Source: Acidimicrobiia bacterium (GTDB taxonomy: Bacteria; Actinomycetota; Acidimicrobiia; Spongiisociales; SHLN01). From it: a DNA stretch of 5,770 nt. Under the pieces are notes generated by a model, which ran no database searches, was not told where the DNA came from, and worked only from the letters and a program-made list of their open reading frames with translations. Positions 1-5,324 of this stretch are shown piece after piece. The translations under genes and the position numbers were made by a program. The stretch is taken from assembly GCA_013043085.1 (NCBI GenBank), contig JABDOU010000397.1:1-5770 (forward strand). The letters run 5' to 3'. Within the stretch, counting starts at the first letter, position 1. Every line of letters starts with the position of its first letter.

Positions 1-93
1 ACCAGGACCGGCGATTTCGAGGCGATGATCACCACCAAGCAACGCCTTGACTCCGCTCGTGTCGACGCTTTGCGGCAGCTTCGCCTTTCGTAG
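1..93 (+). CDS. C-terminal end of an unidentified protein (5' part outside window)
   Basis: An open frame enters from the left edge and runs for 30 codons to a TAG stop at 91-93. The peptide starts TRTGDFEAMITTKQRLDSAR and ends LRQLRLS. It looks amphipathic and helical, with alternating charged and aliphatic residues. Most third positions are G or C, matching the genes downstream. A strong intrinsic terminator begins 42 nt after the stop, which supports this being the real end of a transcribed gene. I do not recognise the family from so short a tail and assign no function. That the frame is coding is an inference from codon style and the terminator. Confidence 0.55.
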   Translation, partial: TRTGDFEAMITTKQRLDSARVDALRQLRLS

Positions 94-135
94 CCAATCC
101 TCGCTCACTGCCCTTCCTCAGGCGGCGAGCTCTTC

Positions 136-178
136 AGAACCACTCTCCGATCGCTGGTTGGAGAGTGGTTCTTTTTTT
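136..178 (+). terminator. Rho-independent terminator of the upstream gene
   Basis: A perfect 13 bp inverted repeat is seen directly: AGAACCACTCTCC at 136-148 pairs with GGAGAGTGGTTCT at 160-172. The loop is 11 nt (149-159). The right arm runs into seven consecutive T residues (172-178). This is the classical intrinsic terminator layout for plus-strand transcription. It closes the gene ending at 93 and separates it from the serB cluster. There is no A-tract before the left arm, so it should act in one direction only. Confidence 0.93.
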
Positions 179-210
179 GTCACCGGCACGCGCGGAACGC
201 CTGGGATTCA

Positions 211-223
211 TAGCATGGCCCCA
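211..223 (+). promoter_or_regulatory. Candidate -10 element for a leaderless serB transcript
   Basis: TAGCAT at 211-216 fits the actinobacterial TAnnnT -10 core. It lies 6 nt before the A of the serB ATG at 223, so transcription would start at or next to the start codon. No Shine-Dalgarno sequence precedes that ATG, which agrees with a leaderless mRNA. No -35 box is found at 16-18 nt. TTGTCA at 177-182 resembles one, but it is 28 nt away, which is too far. The site also follows a terminator, so serB needs a promoter in this short gap. Confidence 0.45.
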
Positions 224-1056
224 TGCGTTGGCTGACGTATCCGGTTGTCATCTTCGACTGCGACTCGACGCTGACCTCCGTGGAAGGAATTGACGTGCTA
301 GCCGGCGAGCTGAACATGGAGTCCGAAGTCGCTCGACTGACCAACGCCGTCATGGACGGACAGGTTGATCTTGGGGACGTCTACGGCGAGCGTCTGCGCA
401 TGCTGAACCCCACCCGACGACAGGTACTTGCCTTGAAAGACGCATACAAAGCCAACGTCGCCCCGGACGCCAAAACCGTCGTCGAAGTCATCCACGATGC
501 CGGCCATGAAACCTGGGTTGTCAGCGGAGGACTGCTTGAACCCGTGCAGGAATTCGCCATCTGGCTGGGTATGGCAGGCGAGCATGTTCGCGCCGTTGAC
601 ACCACGTTTGATCCGCTCGCAGGTAGCTGGTGGTCAGATACGCCGCTCGACGCCCGGTACCTCGACTACAGCCGCGGGAACCTCACGGCGAGCAGGGGTA
701 AAGCTGACGTAATCACCTCTGTCGTGCGAACCGGCGGTCGTCGGATCATGATTGGCGACGGGGTGAGCGATCTCCTTGCAGCCGATGCGGTCGATCTCTT
801 CGTTGCGTTCGCCGGATTTGTGTCCCGGCCGGCGGTGGTCGAGTCCGCCAGGGTCGTCATCCGATCGAAGAGTGTCGCCCCGATTCTTGCGTTGTCCCTG
901 GGGCCGGCGGCGGTTGTCGAATTGATTGGTAGTTCCTTCGGGGCAGTAGCTTTGCGCTGCTTTGAACTGATAGACGACGGTGCGCTTGTGTTCAATGATG
1001 CGGAGTTGGGAGCATCGTTCAACGCAGCACTCGAGCACGCTCGACAAGGACGATGA
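223..1056 (+). CDS. serB: Phosphoserine phosphatase (HAD superfamily, SerB type) with C-terminal extension
   Basis: Probably the cytoplasmic enzyme that hydrolyses O-phospho-L-serine to serine, the last step of serine synthesis. The 277 aa product has all four HAD motifs. Motif I is FDCDSTL, with nucleophile D12 and acid/base D14. It is followed by E21-G-I-D24, typical of phosphoserine phosphatases. An ERL..LNPT segment (56-64) resembles the cap substrate-binding region with its arginine (R57). Motif II is VSGG with S101, motif III is K160, and motif IV is GDGVSDL with D179 and D183. There is no ACT domain. The catalytic core appears to end near residue 228, leaving about 49 extra residues without a recognised domain. 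The start is the only ATG after an in-frame TAG at 211-213 and has no ribosome binding site, so it is probably leaderless. serA follows directly. Another small-molecule HAD phosphatase is possible, but the EGID motif and the serA neighbour make SerB much more likely. Confidence 0.87.
   Translation: MRWLTYPVVIFDCDSTLTSVEGIDVLAGELNMESEVARLTNAVMDGQVDLGDVYGERLRMLNPTRRQVLALKDAYKANVAPDAKTVVEVIHDAGHETWVVSGGLLEPVQEFAIWLGMAGEHVRAVDTTFDPLAGSWWSDTPLDARYLDYSRGNLTASRGKADVITSVVRTGGRRIMIGDGVSDLLAADAVDLFVAFAGFVSRPAVVESARVVIRSKSVAPILALSLGPAAVVELIGSSFGAVALRCFELIDDGALVFNDAELGASFNAALEHARQGR
1046..1050 (+). promoter_or_regulatory. Ribosome binding site that decides the serA start
   Basis: AAGGA at 1046-1050 lies inside the last codons of serB. 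It is 8 nt before the ATG at 1059, which is good spacing, but only 2 nt before the ATG at 1053, which is too close. It therefore favours 1059 as the serA start. Confidence 0.6.
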
Positions 1057-1058
1057 AG

Positions 1059-2645
1059 ATGTACAGGATTCTGGTGTCTGATGCACTTGGCCAACCCGGC
1101 CTCGATGTACTGGAGCATGCCGAAGACGTTGTCTTTGACGTGAGGACCGACCTGGATGAGTCCGGTTTGATCGAGGCCATTTCTGACTATGACGCACTCA
1201 TCATTCGCTCCGGCACCCGGGTGACCAGCGACGTGCTCGACGCCGCACCACTGCTCAGGGTCGTCGGCAGAGCCGGCGTCGGCGTTGACAACGTGGACAT
1301 CGAAGCGGCGACCCGCAACGGTGTCATCGTGATGAACACTCCGAACGCCAACACCATCGCCACCGCCGAACACACCATGGCGCTGTTGCTCGCAACATCA
1401 CGTCACATTGCAGCTGCCCACGGCTCGATGGCCGTCGGCAGGTGGGAGCGGTCGAACTACTCCGGTCAGGAACTCCACGGAAGGACTCTGGGCATTATCG
1501 GCTTCGGCCGGGTTGGACGGTTGGTAGCCGCTCGAGCACAGGCGTTCGGAATGGACATCCTGGCGTACGACCCGTATGTCTCGGAATCTATCGGCCGTGA
1601 AACCAAGGTGACCCTCGCCAACCTCGAAGATGTTCTCTCGGGTTCTGACTACGTGACTCTCCATACGTCTCTTTCGGACGAGACCCGGAACCTCATGGAC
1701 GCCGAACGAATTGCCCTCATGCGAGACGGCGCCGTCCTCGTGAATGCTGCTCGTGGCGGCCTCGTAGACCAATCGGCTGCTGCCGCTGCCCTCGACAGCG
1801 GAAAACTCAAGTCGGTTGGCATCGATGTGTTTCCCACCGAGCCGCCGCCCTCGGACAATCCGCTGGTTGGTCATCCCAAAGTTGTGCACACACCACACCT
1901 CGGCGCTTCAACCTTTGAGGCGCAGCGAGACGTGGCTATCCAGGTGGCCGAACAAGTCATCTCAGCACTGCGGGGAAAGCAGATACAAAACAGCGTGAAT
2001 CTGGCTTTTGCCGGTGACGTCGACTTCGATCACGTTATGCCATACATCCGGTTGGGCGAAAAGCTTGGAAAGCTCCAGTTTGCGATGGCGCCATCCGGTA
2101 TTCGATCAGTCGAAATCGAAGTCCACGCATCCGATGCCGAAGATCTCATTCGCCCGGTTGCAGCCGGGGTGTTGAAAGGTTTGATCGACGGCTTCATGCC
2201 GCAGACGGTCAATTACGTGAACGCTCCGGTTCTCGCCGAAGAACACGGCATAAAGATCTCACGTTCGATCGGCATCGATGATCCCGACTACAAGAATCAA
2301 GTCATGTGTCGCGTTACCTGGGAGGGTGGGGAGAGGACGGTCTCGGGAGTTGTGTTCGGGCAGGACCATCCCCGCATCGTTCAGATCTCTGGCTATCGCT
2401 TCGAGGCTGATCCGTCGGGCATCGTTTTGATGATGCTCAACTCGGACGTGCCCGGAGTCGTCGGCCAGGTCGGTACCGTTCTCGGCGACTTCGGAGTCAA
2501 CATTGCTGAGTGGCGGCTCGGTCGTGACCTGGAGCGTCACGAGGCTCTCTCTTTCATCAACCTCGACACAAAGCCCTCGGCGGAAGCGCTCGAAGCCCTC
2601 CGACGGCTGCCCGCGGTCGAAAAGGCCATCGTCGTCGAGCTTTAG
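1059..2645 (+). CDS. serA: D-3-phosphoglycerate dehydrogenase, long form with ASB and ACT domains
   Basis: Oxidises 3-phosphoglycerate to 3-phosphohydroxypyruvate with NAD, the committed step of serine synthesis. From the chosen ATG the protein has 528 aa and begins MYRILVSDALG, as is usual for the family. An ATG two codons upstream (1053) overlaps serB by 4 nt but has poor ribosome-site spacing. Numbered from 1059, the Rossmann motif GFGRVG is at 148-153 and D171 (in AYDPY) is the likely NAD-ribose ligand. The catalytic triad of the D-2-hydroxyacid dehydrogenases is complete: R232 (NAARGG), E261 (DVFPTEPP) and H280 (PHLGAST). An intervening ASB-like domain spans about 315-450. A C-terminal ACT domain (about 454-528) has NSDVPG and GVNI motifs. 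This is the long type known from Mycobacterium and Bacillus, so serine feedback is expected. Lying directly behind serB, it is very likely co-transcribed and translationally coupled. Confidence 0.96.
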   Translation: MYRILVSDALGQPGLDVLEHAEDVVFDVRTDLDESGLIEAISDYDALIIRSGTRVTSDVLDAAPLLRVVGRAGVGVDNVDIEAATRNGVIVMNTPNANTIATAEHTMALLLATSRHIAAAHGSMAVGRWERSNYSGQELHGRTLGIIGFGRVGRLVAARAQAFGMDILAYDPYVSESIGRETKVTLANLEDVLSGSDYVTLHTSLSDETRNLMDAERIALMRDGAVLVNAARGGLVDQSAAAAALDSGKLKSVGIDVFPTEPPPSDNPLVGHPKVVHTPHLGASTFEAQRDVAIQVAEQVISALRGKQIQNSVNLAFAGDVDFDHVMPYIRLGEKLGKLQFAMAPSGIRSVEIEVHASDAEDLIRPVAAGVLKGLIDGFMPQTVNYVNAPVLAEEHGIKISRSIGIDDPDYKNQVMCRVTWEGGERTVSGVVFGQDHPRIVQISGYRFEADPSGIVLMMLNSDVPGVVGQVGTVLGDFGVNIAEWRLGRDLERHEALSFINLDTKPSAEALEALRRLPAVEKAIVVEL

Positions 2646-2671
2646 TCCTCGAACACATCCGACTCAACATC

Positions 2672-3853
2672 ATGCAACCGCAACTAGCTCATAAAGAATC
2701 GTTGCTCACTCGCCAGTTCAATCTGGCCTTCATATCCAGCATGTTCTACGGCATCTCGTTCGCCGTGTTCGTACATATTGGAGGATTCTTCGTAGGACTC
2801 GGCGCCGACGAACCGCGAGTTGGCGTGATCCTCGGTCTCGGTTCTGTCGGCGGACTGCTGGTCCGACCCGCACTTGGTTCATGGCTCGATCGATTCGGCC
2901 GGAAACGTTTTGCGCTGCTCGGCGCGGTTGTCAAAATCGGAAGCACGCTCCTGTTCCTCACAGTCTCGGGAGCCGGCGGCCTTTGGCCAATCGCGGTCAC
3001 CTTTGTCCACGGTATCTCCGAAGGCTTGCTCTACACGTCCATGGCGACCGTCGGAGCTGATGTCGTCCCCGCCTCTCGCCGCACCGAGGGACTGGCCTTG
3101 TTCGGAGTATCGGGTCAGGCACCATTGGCGATCGGTGGTGTCCTCGGTGACCTGTTGATCCGGCTCGGCGGATTCAATCTGTTGTTCTGGGTATCGGCCG
3201 CGCTGGCACTCGCCGCCCTGGTGGCAATCTCGCTGATCGAGGAACCGGCGCCACGCAACGCCGGTGCCCGATCACGTTTGGTTCAGGTGCTTGCTCGACC
3301 GAAGCTGAGACCACTGTGGGCCGTGGCGTTTGCTTTTTCCATGGCCCTCAACGTGTTCTTCGTGTTCTTGCGTACGTTCGTCGATGAGACGGGCGTCGGC
3401 TCGGTGGGGTTGTTCTTCGTCGTCTATTCGGGAACTGCGATAACTCTTCGCATCGTGGGGCCTCGCCTGCCGGACATGCTCGGGGTAGAACGGACGCTGG
3501 TGGGAACGCAGGCGATGCTCTCGGCTGGTCTCGTCGTTTTGGCGTTCACCGCATCTGTTCCCATGCTGGTTGTCGCAGCGGTCTTTTCCGGCGTGGGTCA
3601 TGGTTATGCCTTCCCGATCATCCTGTCGCTTGTGACAAGCCGGGCCCGCGATGCCGATCGGGGAATGGCTATCAGCCTGTTCCTGCTCATGTTTCCCATC
3701 GCAGCGCTCGTCGGTGGGCCGATCAGTGGTTATCTCATCGCAGCTATCGGCTACAAAGGTATGTTCCTCTCTTTTGCGGCTCTGGTAGCTGTCATGGGCT
3801 TCGTGTTCATGCGGTGGGACATGCGGGTGGCAAAGACAGTGGTTTCCGTCTAG
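2672..3853 (+). CDS. Major facilitator superfamily transporter, 12 TM, substrate unknown
   Basis: Cytoplasmic-membrane secondary transporter of 393 aa, the usual MFS length. Hydrophobic segments suggest 12 helices, at about 17-42, 49-68, 80-98, 104-127, 138-162, 168-188, 213-234, 244-263, 276-294, 296-320, 331-357 and 361-380. A charged loop (190-212) separates the two six-helix halves. The MFS signature motif A is present between helices 2 and 3 as GSWLDRFGRKR (69-79), with D73, R74, G76, R77 and K78. A second short basic loop (SRARDADRG, 323-331) lies before helix 11. The gene starts 26 nt after the serA stop on the same strand. No terminator is seen between them, so co-transcription is plausible. 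The ATG at 2672 has no clear ribosome binding site; TTG at 2702 is the nearest in-frame alternative and would remove ten hydrophilic residues. Overall style recalls drug or sugar efflux MFS proteins. An amino-acid exporter role is only suggested by position. Confidence 0.85.
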   Translation: MQPQLAHKESLLTRQFNLAFISSMFYGISFAVFVHIGGFFVGLGADEPRVGVILGLGSVGGLLVRPALGSWLDRFGRKRFALLGAVVKIGSTLLFLTVSGAGGLWPIAVTFVHGISEGLLYTSMATVGADVVPASRRTEGLALFGVSGQAPLAIGGVLGDLLIRLGGFNLLFWVSAALALAALVAISLIEEPAPRNAGARSRLVQVLARPKLRPLWAVAFAFSMALNVFFVFLRTFVDETGVGSVGLFFVVYSGTAITLRIVGPRLPDMLGVERTLVGTQAMLSAGLVVLAFTASVPMLVVAAVFSGVGHGYAFPIILSLVTSRARDADRGMAISLFLLMFPIAALVGGPISGYLIAAIGYKGMFLSFAALVAVMGFVFMRWDMRVAKTVVSV

Positions 3854-3866
3854 GTCGATCGTTTCA

Positions 3867-3895
3867 TTGCATCGGTCAGGCGCGACTCGTAAGGT
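3867..3895 (+). promoter_or_regulatory. Weak candidate promoter for the M23 peptidase gene
   Basis: TTGCAT (3867-3872) and TAAGGT (3890-3895) are separated by 17 nt, and the second fits the TAnnnT core. Each hexamer matches the sigma-70 consensus at only three of six positions. Transcription would start near 3902, giving a leader of about 59 nt. The rest of the 107 nt gap (3854-3960) shows no convincing terminator for the transporter gene and no clear ribosome binding site. Confidence 0.25.
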
Positions 3896-3960
3896 GGCCG
3901 GGGCGGTGGGTTGATCCCGGGTCGAAGTAAAGAAAACTGCGACAACGCCGATTGGGTTTC

Positions 3961-5283
3961 ATGCTGAGAAAACCACTCTTCGTAGTCATATTCCTCGCCA
4001 TCTCGATGACGGCGCTACCTGCGTTTGCGCAGGAATCCGAGCCGTCCGAGCCATCTGAACCGGAGATATATCCAATCGTATTCCCAGTAGGCGGTGAGGT
4101 GCGATACACGGACACCTGGGGAGCACCCCGCTCGGGAGGTCGGTCGCATCACGGCGTCGACATGCTGGCCGAAAAAATGGTTCCCGTGTTGGCAGCCGCC
4201 AGCGGAACGGTCGGTTGGATGCACGACGAGCAGGGTGGGAATTGCTGCGACATGGCGCTGCTTCACGACGACGGATGGGAGAGTTGGTACATCCATCTCA
4301 ACAACGACACACCGGGAACCGACGACGGCCTCGGATGGGGGTTTGCTGAAGGGATCACCAGCGGAGTACATGTCGAGGCAGGACAGATAATCGGGTACGT
4401 AGGGGACTCCGGGAACGCGGAATGGTCGTCGTCACACTTGCATTTTGAACTTCATCAACCCGATGGCACACCCATCAACCCCTATCCACATGTGTTCGCG
4501 GCGGAGACCGGCCAGCCGCCGCCACCATCCGATCCACCAGAGCCACCCCCGGAGCCGGATCCGGTGCCAAACGAGTTGCCGGTCGAGGACGAACATCCCC
4601 GAACCGTCATGGTCGATGCCCGCGGCGGAAAGTGGCATGTGCGCGAGGAGTCGGGACAATTCTCTACGCACACATTCGGGGGCAGCCGTCACCAGCCCTT
4701 GTGGGGGGATTGGGATTGCGACGGCGAAAAAACGCACGGGATGTATCGGAGGAGCGACGGATACGTCTATCTCAACAACCGATTGGGTCACGACGCGGTT
4801 GAGATCGGGTTCTTTCTCGGCAACCCGGGCGACGTTGCTCTCGCAGGGGACTTCAGTGGCGATGGCTGCGACACGGTGGCGGCATACCGGCAGAGCGAGG
4901 GAAGGGTGTTCATCTCCAACCAGCTCGGATCCGCCAACCAGATTCTCGAGCCCGAATTCAGCTACTACTTTGGCGACCCGGGCGACAAGCCGTATGTTGG
5001 CGACTTCGACGGCGATGGGATCGACACGGTTGGCCTTCATCGCGAATCAAGTGGATTTGTCTACTTCCGGCAAAGCCATACGCAGGGCTTTGCCGACAGT
5101 GAGTTCTACTACGGAATACCCGATGATCGTCTGACGGCGGGCGATTTCAACGACAACGGAGTCGACACGCTTCTCGTGTTCCGTCCGAGTGAACAGAAGC
5201 TCTATATCCGCAACTCGAACACGCTCGGCGTCGCAGACGTCGAGTTCCGGTTCGGCTACCAGCATTGGCTGCCCGTCAGCTAG
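3961..5283 (+). CDS. Secreted M23 (LytM-type) metallopeptidase with C-terminal FG-GAP/VCBS-like repeats
   Basis: A 440 aa exported protein. An N-terminal signal peptide is clear: MLRKP, a hydrophobic core, then ALPAFA before Q24, the probable cleavage site. A short SEP-rich spacer follows. The M23 domain (about 38-180) keeps every expected active-site residue: H63-x-G-x-D67, H112 in YIHLN, and H159-x-H161 in SHLHFELH. H63, D67 and H161 would hold zinc; H112 and H159 would be catalytic. Peptide cross-links of peptidoglycan are the usual substrate of the family. A Pro/Glu-rich linker (about 186-207) leads to a half repeat and then four repeats around GDWDCDG, GDFSGDG, GDFDGDG and GDFNDNG, which resemble calcium-binding propeller loops. 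The ATG at 3961 is chosen because it gives a canonical signal peptide; TTG at 3952 would add three residues. Neither has a good ribosome site, and an in-frame TAA at 3928 excludes much longer forms. The repeats may bind wall or surface ligands; that is inference. Confidence 0.88.
   Translation: MLRKPLFVVIFLAISMTALPAFAQESEPSEPSEPEIYPIVFPVGGEVRYTDTWGAPRSGGRSHHGVDMLAEKMVPVLAAASGTVGWMHDEQGGNCCDMALLHDDGWESWYIHLNNDTPGTDDGLGWGFAEGITSGVHVEAGQIIGYVGDSGNAEWSSSHLHFELHQPDGTPINPYPHVFAAETGQPPPPSDPPEPPPEPDPVPNELPVEDEHPRTVMVDARGGKWHVREESGQFSTHTFGGSRHQPLWGDWDCDGEKTHGMYRRSDGYVYLNNRLGHDAVEIGFFLGNPGDVALAGDFSGDGCDTVAAYRQSEGRVFISNQLGSANQILEPEFSYYFGDPGDKPYVGDFDGDGIDTVGLHRESSGFVYFRQSHTQGFADSEFYYGIPDDRLTAGDFNDNGVDTLLVFRPSEQKLYIRNSNTLGVADVEFRFGYQHWLPVS
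4033..4065 (+). repeat. Short tandem Ser-Glu-Pro repeat after the signal peptide
   Basis: The codons encode ESEPSEPSEPE, three SEP units directly after the predicted signal-peptide cleavage site. Synonymous codons vary between units (TCC/TCT, GAG/GAA, CCG/CCA), so the repeat is held at protein level rather than being a fresh DNA duplication. It probably works as a flexible acidic spacer before the peptidase domain. Confidence 0.6.
4600..5283 (+). repeat. FG-GAP/VCBS-like repeat array, about 4.5 units of 47-51 residues
   Basis: Within the M23 protein, the sequences GDWDCDG, GDFSGDG, GDFDGDG and GDFNDNG begin at 4705, 4846, 4999 and 5140. The periods are 47, 51 and 47 residues. Each is followed by a second half of the form aromatic or aliphatic-V-Y-x-x-N, then a glycine-rich FxFG segment and often a PGD. 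A fifth copy of only this second half (GGKWHVREESG to THTFGG, from about 4623) precedes the first full unit. Asp and Asn spacing resembles calcium-binding DxDxDG loops of FG-GAP/VCBS propeller blades. Unit 1 is the most divergent: it lacks the D-T pair that follows the loop in units 2-4. Confidence 0.8.
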
Positions 5284-5305
5284 CTGCGTTACGGCATGTA
5301 TGAGA

Positions 5306-5324
5306 TGACGGTCCGCGGCCGTTA
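5306..5324 (+). terminator. Weak hairpin between the convergent genes
   Basis: TGACGGTC (5306-5313) can pair with GGCCGTTA (5317-5324) across a 3 nt loop, giving 8 bp with two G-T pairs. It lies 22 nt after the M23 stop and includes the stop codon of the minus-strand gene. There is no T-tract, and on the minus strand the two G-T pairs become A-C mismatches. It could help end plus-strand transcription but is not a standard intrinsic terminator. Confidence 0.25.

Noticed and set aside
177..182. TTGTCA as a -35 box for serB
   Set aside because: It is 28 nt from the TAGCAT element and overlaps the terminator T-tract; no -10 exists at 16-18 nt from it.
47..235. Plus-strand open frame of 62 codons across the first intergenic region
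   Set aside because: It overlaps the end of the upstream gene in another frame, runs through the perfect terminator stem and T-tract, and ends inside serB. Its sequence has no coding character.
215..235. Possible seven-codon leader (MAPCVG then stop) overlapping the serB start
   Set aside because: It has no serine codons and no partner hairpin for attenuation, and it overlaps serB. If serB is leaderless, its ATG would lie upstream of the transcript.
634..1373. Long minus-strand open frames of 187 and 235 codons opposite serB and serA
   Set aside because: They lie antisense to two genes with complete catalytic motifs and are explained by the high-GC codon pattern; no recognisable protein features.
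4445..5134. Plus-strand 229-codon and minus-strand 202-codon frames within the M23 gene
   Set aside because: They are frame shadows of the M23 and repeat coding sequence, with low-complexity Arg/Ser/Thr-rich composition. The real frame carries the signal peptide, zinc motifs and repeats.
4705..5160. Periodic repeats considered as a CRISPR-like or DNA-level tandem array
   Set aside because: The periodicity exists at protein level only; the nucleotide copies differ in most synonymous positions and lie inside one coding frame.
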